Shown here: positions 47,644 to 56,434 of the stretch, piece after piece
Position numbering within the stretch: the stretch's first letter is position 1
Layout of the letters: each line of letters opens with the position of its first letter
Source: a candidate division KSB1 bacterium
Lineage (GTDB): Bacteria; Zhuqueibacterota; Zhuqueibacteria; Zhuqueibacterales; Zhuqueibacteraceae
Direction of reading: 5' to 3'
Assembly (NCBI GenBank): GCA_034506175.1
Contig: JAPDQB010000003.1
Coordinates: 62,001-126,000 of the forward strand
Length of the DNA: 64,000 nucleotides
Notes under the pieces: model-generated
Told to the model about the DNA's origin: nothing
Seen by the model: only the letters and a program-made list of their open reading frames with translations
Database searches by the model: none
Position numbers and translations under genes: made by a program

Positions 47644-48333
47644 TCATGACTGATGCGTTGCGTTGACATAACTGAATTTCCATTCCTGCCAATGTTTCAC
47701 CAATCCGGCCTTAACAGGATGGTTCAAAATATACTCAATGATCCTATGCAATTCTTCATCGTCGCGCACGAAGTGATCATAGCTCTCCTTGTGCCAGAAA
47801 GCGCCAGTGCGTTTGAGTTCCACATTACAAAATCGCGACGTGCTCCCTTTCAGCAACCTCATGGTATCCGCGACCGGATAGTTCTTGGTTTTACCGGCAA
47901 TGTTCGTCGCAGAGGTTTGATCATATTCGATCGTATCAAACAACAAATGAACGTGATTTGACATGATGCAGTAGGCAATCAGTTTATAATTTTTGCCATC
48001 CAGCTCATGAATTTTATCCCCGACGATGCGTGCAATTCGTTCTTCTTTCAGCCAGTGCGGCCCGGTGGAGGCGTGGTCAAGCCATTCATCAAATTGGCCG
48101 AAGTAACGCTTTTCAGTTTTGTATTTTTCCTTTTCTAATTCTCCGCCGCTGAATTTTTTCCTTAGTTGTTTAATTTCTTCTTCTCTTTCTTGTCGCAGCT
48201 TTTGTAAAACGTCCGCCGGCAGAGAGTCAACCAGACGAAACGTAATGAAGAATATGGCGCCCTTTGGGTGAATGTGAGGCAAATTGCGCCGGTAAAAGAT
48301 CGGCTCATTGTCAGACATTTTTTCCTCAGTCAA
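47644..48333 (-). CDS. REP-associated tyrosine transposase (RAYT, Y1 family)
   Basis: 229 residues. The Y1/HUH transposase signature is present: FFITFRLVDSLPAD early, LIAYCIMSNHVHLLFDT (HUH motif HVH near residue 123), and the catalytic tyrosine region FWHKESYDHFVRDDEELHRIIEYI, ending NHPVKAGLV. A charged insertion (~45-80) is common in the FCB members. RAYTs are usually single-copy domesticated enzymes acting on REP hairpins; hairpins of the form CAACAT..ATGTTG flank this gene on both sides. It is inserted between the permease and binding-protein genes of a sugar ABC operon, where an ATPase gene would be expected. Confidence 0.92.
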   Translation of the reverse strand: MTEEKMSDNEPIFYRRNLPHIHPKGAIFFITFRLVDSLPADVLQKLRQEREEEIKQLRKKFSGGELEKEKYKTEKRYFGQFDEWLDHASTGPHWLKEERIARIVGDKIHELDGKNYKLIAYCIMSNHVHLLFDTIEYDQTSATNIAGKTKNYPVADTMRLLKGSTSRFCNVELKRTGAFWHKESYDHFVRDDEELHRIIEYILNHPVKAGLVKHWQEWKFSYVNATHQS

Positions 48334-48396
48334 TGGAAAAAAGCGTGGCGTGGCGCACCATTCATGTTGCGCTGATTGTGCTTGTAAAACCGCACA

Positions 48397-48414
48397 CGCA
48401 ACATAAATGTTGCG
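48397..48414. repeat. REP-like hairpin right of the transposase gene
   Basis: CGCAACAT AA ATGTTGCG, a perfect 8-base inverted repeat overlapping the region just after the binding-protein stop codon; a further half copy (CATTCATGTTGCG) lies at 48360-48371. Confidence 0.55.
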
Positions 48415-49365
48415 TTACGGCACCATCGCATCTTGTTGGCGATAGATATTGGCGGCAATGAGAATCACCGGCGGCACGGCCTCGCCGGCCATGTATTTCA
48501 CGATGGCTTCCACGGACTTTTTGCCGATTTCATCCGGATGTTGAATCACATCGGCGTAAATCTTGCCTTCTTTGATCGCTTGCAAGCCTTCCGGCTGGCC
48601 GTCGATGCCGACGATTTTGATTTTTCCGGCTTTGCCGGCTTTTTCGATGGCTGCGACCGCTCCCAGCGCGGTAGGATCGTTGACACAAAAAATGCCTTTC
48701 AAATCCTGATGCGCCTGCAGCATGTCTTCGGCGGCTTTGAAAGATTTGTCTTTCACGCCACTGCCGGCCAGCTTGGCAACGATCTCGAGGGTGACACCTT
48801 TTTTTTCTTTCTGCTCTTTCAGCTCATCTTCAAATCCTTTGACGCGCAAGAAAGCGGATTCGACTTCGGGGTGGCCGATGACGCCGACTTTGCCGTCGCC
48901 ATTCAAAGCTTCGCCCATTGCTTGCGCCGCCAGCCGTCCGGCCTGATAGTTATCGGTGGCAATATGCGACACGACTTTTGCGCCTTCTGCTAGACACGCA
49001 ATATCAGCGGTGAATACCGGAATCCCCGCCTGGTTCGCTTTGGCAATGGAAGTTCCAATGGCTTTGGAATCAGTCGGGCAGAGCAGGATGGCGGCGACTT
49101 TTTTGACGATGAAATCGGAAACTTGATTTTGCTGCCTGGCCGGATCAAATTCGCCGGCGGTGATGATCACCTCGTAGCCGTGCTTGTTGGCCTCTTCCGT
49201 AATCGCCCGGCCCATTTCGATGAAAAAGGGGTTCGCCAGCGTCAATAAAGAAACCCCGATGACGGGCTTAGCCAATGGCGTTTGGCCGGAGTCCTTTTGC
49301 TTGCCGCAACCAACCAAGACCGCCACCGTCAGAACCGCAAAGATGAAAGACTTTGGATGTTTCAT
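48415..49365 (-). CDS. Ribose-type sugar ABC transporter substrate-binding lipoprotein (RbsB-like)
   Basis: 316 residues. Lipoprotein signal with lipobox LVGC (Cys near residue 20). Type I periplasmic binding fold: PVIGVSLLTLANPFFIEMGRAI, EFDPARQQNQVSDFIVKKVAAILLCPTDS, GIPVFTADIACLAEGAKVVSHIATDN, GVIGHPEVESAFLRVKGFEDEL, GIFCVNDPTALGAVAAIEKAG and VGIDGQPEGLQAIKEGKIYADVIQHP. The match is to ribose/xylose/autoinducer-2 type binders; the sugar is unknown. Its partner permease is at 46258, separated by the transposase gene. Confidence 0.93.
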   Translation of the reverse strand: MKHPKSFIFAVLTVAVLVGCGKQKDSGQTPLAKPVIGVSLLTLANPFFIEMGRAITEEANKHGYEVIITAGEFDPARQQNQVSDFIVKKVAAILLCPTDSKAIGTSIAKANQAGIPVFTADIACLAEGAKVVSHIATDNYQAGRLAAQAMGEALNGDGKVGVIGHPEVESAFLRVKGFEDELKEQKEKKGVTLEIVAKLAGSGVKDKSFKAAEDMLQAHQDLKGIFCVNDPTALGAVAAIEKAGKAGKIKIVGIDGQPEGLQAIKEGKIYADVIQHPDEIGKKSVEAIVKYMAGEAVPPVILIAANIYRQQDAMVP

Positions 49366-49380
49366 GATGTCGTTTTCCTT

Positions 49381-49938
49381 TCACGGCCACAGCCATCCGA
49401 ACGTCCCTGCGGTCACGAGGGCGTAGATCAAGCCGTCCACCGTCGTTTTGATCGTCGTGCTCCAGGCGCGTTTGTACCAGATTGACATCTGCCAGAGCGC
49501 GACGGAATATCCGATGAAGGCCGTGGTTCCAACAAATCGGAAGACCTCGAGATATGTCGCGCCGTCGGTCAGCGCGCGCCCGGCAATGTATGCAGCGAAA
49601 AACCCGACAACAACAGAATAGAGAAACCAGAGGATGAGACTCTTTCCCATTGGCGCCGGGCCGTTCGGTACAACCGTGAGAATCATCACCGGCCCCTTCT
49701 TCATCTTTTCGAGAAATGCCGGCGTTTGCATTTCCTTCATGTTAGCGGCGCGGGGGATCATGTAATCGCCCGGCGGAATGGCCAACGGGCGGAGCGCGTC
49801 CATCACCTTGTCTTCGTTCGGCACTTGGGAATAGTCGTTCTTGTGCCAGGGTATCGCCATGTGAATGATGGAGCTTGCCACGAAGACGAGCACGGACGAC
49901 AACAAAATTGGAAGCCAAAGAGCGTCGAGTGGCGTCAT
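49381..49938 (-). CDS. Multi-span membrane protein, unknown
   Basis: 185 residues from the ATG at 49938, chosen for its CAGGAGGTTGTG ribosome site (a longer frame to 50007 exists). Membrane helices: [21 protein letters not shown] at the N-terminus, then a ~65-residue soluble loop ([20 protein letters not shown]...), then three more helices ([55 protein letters not shown]). The loop contains [17 protein letters not shown] recognise it only as a conserved hypothetical type. Between the binding-protein and TolB-like genes. Confidence 0.65.
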   Translation of the reverse strand: MTPLDALWLPILLSSVLVFVASSIIHMAIPWHKNDYSQVPNEDKVMDALRPLAIPPGDYMIPRAANMKEMQTPAFLEKMKKGPVMILTVVPNGPAPMGKSLILWFLYSVVVGFFAAYIAGRALTDGATYLEVFRFVGTTAFIGYSVALWQMSIWYKRAWSTTIKTTVDGLIYALVTAGTFGWLWP

Positions 49939-50017
49939 CACAACCTCCTGCGGTTTGTTTGTGAATGAATAGTACGACGTGACAAGTAATGCTTTTTGAC
50001 GTATCACGTTTGACGTT

Positions 50018-51013
50018 TTATTTTTTAGCTTTCAACGCGTAACTCACAAACGCAAACTGCCGGCCATCCGGTGACCACGAAGGAACATTGATCGTGCCCT
50101 GTCCGCCGAAGAGTTTCGCCAGCACTTGAATTTCGCCGCCGGCAGTCGGCATCATGCGGAGCATTACGTCTTTGTTGGCCGGGTGTCCTTCCACGTCTTT
50201 TTCATACGAGAGAAAAACGATCCACTTGCCGTCGGGCGAAGGATGCGGGAACCAGTCGTTGTACTCGTCAAAAGTGATTTGCGTCTGCTCGCTGCCGTCG
50301 GCCTTCATGCGCCAGATTTGCATCGTCCCGGTTCGCACCGAATTGAAATAAATGTATTGGCCATCTGGCGAATAATCCGGCCCGTCGTCGAGGCCCTCGG
50401 CGGTGGTGAGCCGCGTCTCCTCGCCGCCATCGACCGAGATGGTATAGACGTCATAATTACCGTTGCGTTCGGCGCAATAAGCGAGCCTCCTGCCGTCCGG
50501 CGACCAGCCGTGCCAGTAAGACGGGCCAAGCTCGGTCACGAGGCGTGGCGTTCCGCCGCTGCTTGGCAAAATATAAATGAGCGATTTGTTGTCTCCTTGC
50601 GAGTGATCGCTGATCACGAGCTGCGTGCCGTCTGGCGAAAGACCATGATCATTATTGCAGCGTGTGGCGAAGCCAGTGTTGAGCGACTGCGGCTTGCCGC
50701 CCGAAACCGGCAACTTGTAGAGGCGGCCGTCCTGGTTGAACAAAAAGTATTTCCCATCGCGCGACCAGTTCGGCGCTTCGAAATGAGCCTGCGCACGATA
50801 GACGACGCGCCGAGCTTTTGAAGTAATGTCAATCGTTTCCAGCCTGCTCTCCAACACCGGCTCGCTCTGCCCAGCCCGGCCGATCGCTTGGTTTTTGCCG
50901 CTGGTGATTTCGACTTCGGAAAAAATCGCCTCTTCCGGCGTGTTCATGTCAAGTTGAAGAAAAATACCCAGGGACATTAGAGCCAGAAATTTTACAGTGA
51001 ACGGATTCATCAT
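50018..51013 (-). CDS. TolB-like WD40/PD40 beta-propeller protein
   Basis: 331 residues with an N-terminal hydrophobic segment ([13 protein letters not shown]). At least five PD40 repeats are visible: [92 protein letters not shown] and [15 protein letters not shown]. Such propellers occur in TolB and in sensors of the envelope; no catalytic domain is attached, so it may be a periplasmic binding or scaffold protein. Exact start (51013 or 51010) is uncertain. Confidence 0.85.
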   Translation of the reverse strand: MMNPFTVKFLALMSLGIFLQLDMNTPEEAIFSEVEITSGKNQAIGRAGQSEPVLESRLETIDITSKARRVVYRAQAHFEAPNWSRDGKYFLFNQDGRLYKLPVSGGKPQSLNTGFATRCNNDHGLSPDGTQLVISDHSQGDNKSLIYILPSSGGTPRLVTELGPSYWHGWSPDGRRLAYCAERNGNYDVYTISVDGGEETRLTTAEGLDDGPDYSPDGQYIYFNSVRTGTMQIWRMKADGSEQTQITFDEYNDWFPHPSPDGKWIVFLSYEKDVEGHPANKDVMLRMMPTAGGEIQVLAKLFGGQGTINVPSWSPDGRQFAFVSYALKAKK

Positions 51014-51060
51014 AATCAGCCTCGAGGTGGGAAAATTATTTTGTCGGGTTTAGGCAAATT

Positions 51061-51303
51061 TTATTTGTGTTCCTGCGACGGTTTGGCGGGCAGTGCCAGG
51101 CCTTTGTTGTTCCATTTCCACACGACATAGGTATAAAAAGTTCCCCAGTCAAACTTTTCATGCCTGGCCTGCTGTTGGGTCTTCACGGTGGAGGGGATGA
51201 TCTTGGCAAGCTGCTCGGAAAGTGCAGCGCCCGCGATCATCGCAACGATAAAACCTGCGATGACGATCACCACTCGAATTGATCTATTTTTCGTTTCTGG
51301 CAT
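51061..51303 (-). CDS. Small single-span membrane protein, unknown
   Basis: 80 residues. A basic start (MPETKNRSIR) precedes one helix (VVIVIAGFIVAMIAGAAL), followed by a soluble tail with EKFDWGTFYTYVVWKWNNKG. The tail is rich in Trp, Tyr and Lys. The gene lies 26 bases after the regulatory-domain protein gene on the same strand and 47 bases before the TolB-like gene, so it is probably in the same transcript. Family not recognised. Confidence 0.6.
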   Translation of the reverse strand: MPETKNRSIRVVIVIAGFIVAMIAGAALSEQLAKIIPSTVKTQQQARHEKFDWGTFYTYVVWKWNNKGLALPAKPSQEHK

Positions 51304-51329
51304 GGAACGAGCCCTTTTGGAAATTATTT

Positions 51330-52454
51330 TTATGGACTGTATTCATACGGCAGCATATCCGCCAGGCGCTCCCACGCCCAATAGCCGAATTTCGCAATCG
51401 CCAAATCATTGGCGTAGCGGCCTTGCTGGTCGATTTTCACCTCACGGCCTTCCAGGCTGATCCAGGATTCCTGCACGCCGGCGTCACGGGTCAGGTGATG
51501 ATAATACAGAAAAGGCCGTTCTTCGCGCTCGTGAATATAGCGCACCCCCAGGTAATCGTGAAAATGCAAATACATCTCGCGCGTTTTGGGATGACGCCTA
51601 AAAAGGCGGTCCATGCTCAGGGGGTCCGCCAGGCGTTGTGTCTCGCGTTCCCAGAGAAATTTGAAAGTGAAAATCTCGAAGCCCTCCTGCTTGAGCCGCA
51701 TCACCGGGCCTATGGTCGTGTCGCTCAGCGCCGCCAGAAAATGCCGCAACGAGCCTTGATAGGTGCGCAGCCGATTTTTCCGCCATTCATCCGCTTCTTT
51801 GCCGGATGAGGGCGAAAGCTCGTCGAATTTGATCGAGCCTTTGTAGGCCAGCTTTTGTGACGAGGCGACAAACTCCACCAAAACCAAATTCAATTCATAA
51901 CCCAGCGCCCGATTTTCAATGAGGAGCGGCGCCGAAGCCGTGGCCATCAAGCCATCGTTTTCTTCGCTAAAATCGAGAACCTCGGGGTTGAGAATTTTGG
52001 TTTTCTTCGCGTTGCTCGTCGTGCTGAGCAGAAGCTCGGTGAAACGCTCGAGTTGCGCCTTCCATTTTTTCGGCGCCGGCGCCGTCACTTCCACGTCTTC
52101 GCCGGTAAGAACCAGTGGTCGCAATTTAAACGCCGGTGTGATCTCCAGCTCGCCAGCAACTTGAATTTCACGTTTCACCACTTCGTAACCGAGGCGCGAC
52201 ACCACCAGGTCAAAAGTTCCCGCCGGCACGTTTGGAATGACGAATCGGCCAGCGGAGTCAGTAACGCCACCCTTCATCGTATTGGCGAGAAACACGTTCG
52301 CGCTCGGCAAGGGTTGGCCGGTGTCGGCGTCCAACACCACGCCGGAAACCTGGAATTGCGGTTGTGCTTGCGCAAAAAGATGGCAGCTATAAATCAACAA
52401 CGACAGCAGGCCGATAAGGCATTGATGCGGCAAATCATTTTTTTTGAAAAACAT
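51330..52454 (-). CDS. Carboxypeptidase-like regulatory-domain protein
   Basis: 374 residues from the ATG at 52454, which gives MFFKKNDLPHQ and then a signal peptide (CLIGLLSLLIYSCHLFAQA); the frame is open further upstream but without features. Residues ~35-115 are a CarboxypepD_reg-like domain (VSGVVLDADTGQPLPSANVF, DSAGRFVIPNVPAGTFDLVV). The rest is an uncharacterised domain (ERFTELLLSTTSNAKKTKIL, TFKFLWERETQRLADPLSMD, YHHLTRDAGVQESWISLEG) found in Bacteroidota-type exported proteins. No barrel follows, so it is not a TonB receptor. Function unknown. Confidence 0.75.
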   Translation of the reverse strand: MFFKKNDLPHQCLIGLLSLLIYSCHLFAQAQPQFQVSGVVLDADTGQPLPSANVFLANTMKGGVTDSAGRFVIPNVPAGTFDLVVSRLGYEVVKREIQVAGELEITPAFKLRPLVLTGEDVEVTAPAPKKWKAQLERFTELLLSTTSNAKKTKILNPEVLDFSEENDGLMATASAPLLIENRALGYELNLVLVEFVASSQKLAYKGSIKFDELSPSSGKEADEWRKNRLRTYQGSLRHFLAALSDTTIGPVMRLKQEGFEIFTFKFLWERETQRLADPLSMDRLFRRHPKTREMYLHFHDYLGVRYIHEREERPFLYYHHLTRDAGVQESWISLEGREVKIDQQGRYANDLAIAKFGYWAWERLADMLPYEYSP

Positions 52455-52596
52455 CAGATTGAAAAACTTTTCCTGGAGCGGGGGTAAATCTTTGTGTTGC
52501 CCACGAAACACGCAAAAGCGACGAATTTTTCGTGTCGTTTCGCGCATTTCGTGGGAAGTTTTTAGGCAGCCAGGCTGACTTGGCTGCGCCCGTTGG

Positions 52597-54069
52597 TTAC
52601 AAACTCCACCCCTGCCGATATTCGCGCTTGACAAATTTGTTCGCTTCGGGCATGTTCGTCACTTCCATCTTCTCGCCGTCCCACAGCAGGCGTTGGCCGC
52701 GCAAGCCCTTGTCTTGGAAGGCCAGGTTCACGCGCACGGCGAGATTGCCCATCAAGGTGATTTCGGTCAACGGGCCAGCCACGTCGAAATTCGAGCACGC
52801 CGGCTCGCCGGTTTTAATGGCGTTGATGAAATCCGCGTAAATGCCGGCCAGGCCGTTCGGAATGCGTTTGAGGCGTTTCGGCGGTTGTTTGTAGGCTTTC
52901 ATTTTCGTTTCCGGAACGATGCGCGGCTGCTCGCCGTAGGTGTTGCATAAGATCTTGCCTTTGCTGCCGATGAACAACACCCCGCTGCCATCGCCCACGC
53001 GTCGACCAGGTTCGAGATCAGTTGGCCGCGGCGGCGTCAATCCGCCTTCGTACCACACCAGTTTCACCGGCGGCATTTTACCGCGCGCCGGAAACTCGAA
53101 CGTCACGATCGAAGCAATGGGGCCGCTGTCTTCGGTAAATGGTGAAGAGCTCGCTTGCACCGCCGTCGGATGCCCGAGCTTCAGTGCCCACACCGGCGTG
53201 TCCAAAATGTGGCAGCCCATGTCGCCCAACGCACCGGTGCCGTAATCCCACCAGCCGCGCCAATTAAAAGGCAGATAACCCGGATGATAAGGGCGCATCG
53301 GTGCCGGGCCGACCCAGCGATCCCAGTCGATGGTTTCCGGAACGGAGGCCGGAACGTAGTCAGGGCGACTGATGCCTTGGGGCCAATAACCCGCAGGCCG
53401 ATCGGTCCAGCAATGCACCTCGGTCACATCGCCGATGGCGCCGTCCTCGATCCACTCCACCATCAGCCGGTTGCCTTCACCGGCGTGGCCCTGATTGCCC
53501 ATTTGCGTCATCACTTTGTGCTCGCGCGCGGCGAGGGTGAGCTGGCGCGCCTCCCACACGTCGTGCGTCAACGGCTTCTGACAGTAAACATGTTTCTTTC
53601 TCTTGATCGCCGCCATCGCCCCAAACGCATGCAGGCTGTCTGTGGTCGAAACGCAAACCGCATCAATGCCGGTTTCTTTTTCCAGCATCTCGTAGAAATC
53701 GACGTAGGCATTGCAGCCGTTGTAGGAGCCGTTGCCGCTTTGCTTGGCGTAGGTCGCATTTACCAGTTGCCTGGCCGGCTCGCGTCCCTTCATGCCGCCG
53801 AAATAAAATTTGCTGTAATCCATTTCTTTGACGGGATCGGCCACGGCAATGACCTGGACTTCCGGCAGTTCCATGAACTTGGTCATGTCATACGTGCCCT
53901 GGCCGCCGACGCCGATGACGGCAAGGTTGATCTTATCGCTCGGCGCAATATAGCCGGGGCCGCCCAACACACGACGCGGCACAATCGTAAACGCTGCGGC
54001 TGCGCCTGCCGTGCCCAGAAATTGCCGGCGGGTCATGCCTGGCCGTGCGGTTTCGTGCTGATTTTTCAT
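52597..54069 (-). CDS. Gfo/Idh/MocA oxidoreductase with Tat signal
   Basis: 490 residues. The N-terminus MTRRQFLGTAGAAAAF is a twin-arginine signal, so the folded enzyme is exported with its cofactor. Rossmann motif INLAVIGVGGQGTYDM, then DAVCVSTTDSLHAFGAMAAI, HVYCQKPLTHDVWEARQLTL with the catalytic-site lysine, and GNQGHAGEGNRLMVEWIEDGAIG, typical of the exported Planctomycetes/FCB subgroup. The C-terminal domain includes WDRWVGPAPMRPYHPGYLPF. Substrates are probably sugars or sugar acids from polymer breakdown. GGAGTCACC precedes the ATG. Confidence 0.93.
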   Translation of the reverse strand: MKNQHETARPGMTRRQFLGTAGAAAAFTIVPRRVLGGPGYIAPSDKINLAVIGVGGQGTYDMTKFMELPEVQVIAVADPVKEMDYSKFYFGGMKGREPARQLVNATYAKQSGNGSYNGCNAYVDFYEMLEKETGIDAVCVSTTDSLHAFGAMAAIKRKKHVYCQKPLTHDVWEARQLTLAAREHKVMTQMGNQGHAGEGNRLMVEWIEDGAIGDVTEVHCWTDRPAGYWPQGISRPDYVPASVPETIDWDRWVGPAPMRPYHPGYLPFNWRGWWDYGTGALGDMGCHILDTPVWALKLGHPTAVQASSSPFTEDSGPIASIVTFEFPARGKMPPVKLVWYEGGLTPPRPTDLEPGRRVGDGSGVLFIGSKGKILCNTYGEQPRIVPETKMKAYKQPPKRLKRIPNGLAGIYADFINAIKTGEPACSNFDVAGPLTEITLMGNLAVRVNLAFQDKGLRGQRLLWDGEKMEVTNMPEANKFVKREYRQGWSL

Positions 54070-54190
54070 GGTGACTCCTTTCCTCTTTTGATGATGATGA
54101 GAAGGACGAGATTTTTAATGTGACAAGGAAAACGCTTTCCGCAACCGACGCTTAAGATAATCTAATTTTTCCTGCTTGTCAAATACTTTT

Positions 54191-55033
54191 TCATGCCGCG
54201 CCGCTCCAACGTTCGCCGCATTGCAGCACGCGATATGCCTGGTTTTGCGCTTCGGCTTCCTTCACAAACTCTGCCGGATCGGCGGTGTTGAAGGTGAACA
54301 TATCATAGTGGCAGGGAATTACCAGCCGCGCATTGATTCGCTTTGCGAGTGTAACCGCCTCTTTTGCACCGAGATTGCCGGCGACTTTGCGCGCCGCCGC
54401 ACGCCCGTTAATCGGCAGTATCGCCAGGTCAATAGAGAAGCGCTGCAACTGCGCCACGATTTCATCGTGCCACACCGTGTCACCGCTGTGATAAATGCTC
54501 CAGCCGCCGAACTGAATCACATAGCCCATGAACTTGCAGCGGCCAAGCTCGTCGCGCTCGATGTTCTCATGCGCCGCCGCCACGCCGTTGAAGGTGAACC
54601 CGTTGACGGCGAGGCTTTCCCCGTCATTCAGCCCGAGTGGAATGGTCGCCGCAATGTTTAATCGCTCAGCGACAAAGTTGCGGTTGGCTTCCGGAATGAT
54701 CAGTTTGAGATTGGGATTGGCTTTTAGCAACGGTATCAGCGTTTCCGCGTCGAGATGGTCGGTGTGATTGTGGCTCGAGGTGACCACATCAATAAAATTC
54801 AATCGCGCCGGATCAACGACGAGTTCGGTCATGCGAAGATGCGGGATTTCAGTGTGCGCGTATTTTTTGGTGAGAGAATCGGAGAGGTAGGGGTCGATGA
54901 GAAGATGTTGGTTTTGCCATTGCAGGAGAAAGCCGCTTTGCCCCAGCCACCAGAGGTGGAAGGATGAGTGATTTAATGATGCTATTTTGATGTCATCAAG
55001 CAAAGCATCATTTTTGAGATGGGGAATTATCAT
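54191..55033 (-). CDS. Metallo-beta-lactamase-fold hydrolase (UlaG-like)
   Basis: 280 residues. Metal ligands: SSHNHTDHLDAETL (HxxxDH), HSGDTVWHDEI (Asp) and a final His in IPCHYDMF. HLWWLGQSGFLLQWQNQHLLIDPYL is the UlaG-type start. UlaG-like enzymes hydrolyse sugar lactones or phosphodiesters; the substrate here is open. The ATG at 55033 has TTGGGAAA upstream; an in-frame ATG at 55057 is also possible. The gene start abuts a broken GxxExxY gene. Confidence 0.85.
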   Translation of the reverse strand: MIIPHLKNDALLDDIKIASLNHSSFHLWWLGQSGFLLQWQNQHLLIDPYLSDSLTKKYAHTEIPHLRMTELVVDPARLNFIDVVTSSHNHTDHLDAETLIPLLKANPNLKLIIPEANRNFVAERLNIAATIPLGLNDGESLAVNGFTFNGVAAAHENIERDELGRCKFMGYVIQFGGWSIYHSGDTVWHDEIVAQLQRFSIDLAILPINGRAAARKVAGNLGAKEAVTLAKRINARLVIPCHYDMFTFNTADPAEFVKEAEAQNQAYRVLQCGERWSGAA

Positions 55034-55034
55034 A

Positions 55035-55226
55035 TTAAAATTTCCCAACGGAATCATAACTTTCGTGAACTGTTTTATCTTTTTCTGTAATTGGTTTGAT
55101 AAAACCGGAAAGTAGCGCTTTCAGTTCCAAAATGATTTTGTCAAACGTAACGAAATCGGCTTTAAACTCGCGCACTTGACGGCCCCGATGGATCAACGCT
55201 TTTCGTTCTTCTGATTGGGATATTTT
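55035..55226 (-). pseudogene. Remnant of a GxxExxY-family gene
   Basis: Without a start codon, the frame reads SEERKALIHRGRQVREFKAD, then FVTFDKIILELKALLSG, then VHESYDSVGKF and stops at 55035. ADFVTFDKIILELKA matches the core of GxxExxY (PD-(D/E)XK-like) proteins. The beginning and the usual FGNPKLEYKR end are missing. Only about a third of the gene is left. Confidence 0.65.
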
Positions 55227-55228
55227 TA

Positions 55229-56257
55229 TTATAACTGTTTTCTCACTCGCCTTGTGCCTTCAACCATATTCATCAACTTCTGCTTCGCCGCCCATCGTGC
55301 CGTCTGGCTCAAGCCGCAATCCGGCGCCACGGCAAGCTTTTCCGCCGGAACATATTTTAAACACAACTTAATGCGTTCGACAATGTCATCAACCGATTCG
55401 AGGTAATAACTTTTCACATCAACAATGCCAACGGCCACGTCCATCTTTTTCGCAATTTCGGCGATCATCTCGATCTCCGCAAATTCGCGATTGGCCATTT
55501 CCACGTGCATCTCATTCACGTTGAAATCGAGAAAATCCGGAAACATCGGCGCGAGACGGCGATAGCCAACCGGGTGGCCTTTGTAATTGCCGAAGCAGAG
55601 ATGCACCGAAAGCCGGCATTTGCCGGCAACCGGTTCAACGGTGCGATTGAAAATATCGACCAGTCTTTTGGTGTTCTCGCGATAGGCATAACAACTCATC
55701 GACGGCTCGTCAACGCTTAATTCCGTGCAGCCGGCTTGCACCAAATCCTCCAACTCTTTTCGCACGATGGGCACCAGCGCTTCGGTGATGGCGTAGCGAT
55801 CTTTGTACTGCGTATTCGGAAGCAAGCGCCCGCTCAACGTGTACGGCCCCGGCACGCTGGCTTTGAGCGTTGGTCCAGATGGCGCGAGACGTTTCAACCG
55901 TTCAAACTCCGCAACCGCGCCCAGGCCGCGGGGCGCAGACAATTCGCCGATGATTTCATGCTTGCCGCGTTGATCATGCGCCGGCGGCCCCCATTTACGA
56001 GGAGATTCCGATTCTTGTTTAATGCCTTCGAGATGGCCGTAAAAAGAGAGATTGAAATCGAAACGCGTTTGCTCGCCGTCGGTAATCACATCGAGTCCGG
56101 CGGCCATTTGATCATGAATCGCGGCGATGACGGCGTCATCTTGCATCTCGGTAATATCCGCGGCGCCGAACTGATCGAGATGTTTGCTGGCAAACTCGAG
56201 CCAGCTCGGAAAGGGATAGCTGCCGATGACGGTGGTTCGGAGGGGATGATTGACCAT
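55229..56257 (-). CDS. Cobalamin-independent methionine synthase-like (MetE C-terminal domain) protein
   Basis: 342 residues, single-domain MetE-C type. Motifs: RTTVIGSYPFPSWLEFASK, GLDVITDGEQTRFDFNLSFYGHL, SVDEPSMSCYAYRE, RLSVHLCFGNYKGH (zinc His and Cys) and LAVAPDCGLSQTARWAAKQK (third ligand Cys). Stand-alone versions transfer methyl groups from corrinoid proteins or act in other methyl transfers rather than full MetE synthesis. An upstream TTG (56287) is an alternative start; neither has a good ribosome site. Not clearly tied to the sugar genes around it. Confidence 0.88.
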   Translation of the reverse strand: MVNHPLRTTVIGSYPFPSWLEFASKHLDQFGAADITEMQDDAVIAAIHDQMAAGLDVITDGEQTRFDFNLSFYGHLEGIKQESESPRKWGPPAHDQRGKHEIIGELSAPRGLGAVAEFERLKRLAPSGPTLKASVPGPYTLSGRLLPNTQYKDRYAITEALVPIVRKELEDLVQAGCTELSVDEPSMSCYAYRENTKRLVDIFNRTVEPVAGKCRLSVHLCFGNYKGHPVGYRRLAPMFPDFLDFNVNEMHVEMANREFAEIEMIAEIAKKMDVAVGIVDVKSYYLESVDDIVERIKLCLKYVPAEKLAVAPDCGLSQTARWAAKQKLMNMVEGTRRVRKQL

Positions 56258-56321
56258 ATCGAGTTTAGTTTTTGGGTTCTGTTGCAAATATAAATTTCAA
56301 AACAAAAAATTTATAAAAATC

Positions 56322-56392
56322 CCCAACTGATGGAAACAACGCAACTGATAAAAACTTTTTTCTCATTCGTTGCGTTATTTCCACCAGTTGGG
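56322..56392. repeat. Hairpin repeat family, copy C
   Basis: CCCAACTGATGGAAACAACGCAAC pairs with GTTGCGTTATTTCCACCAGTTGGG, AT-rich loop, then AAATTTTTTG. Located between the MetE-like gene and the SIS gene. Confidence 0.7.
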
Positions 56393-56434
56393 AAATTTTT
56401 TGTTTTTCTTTTAAGCGAATTTGAGCAACGATTA

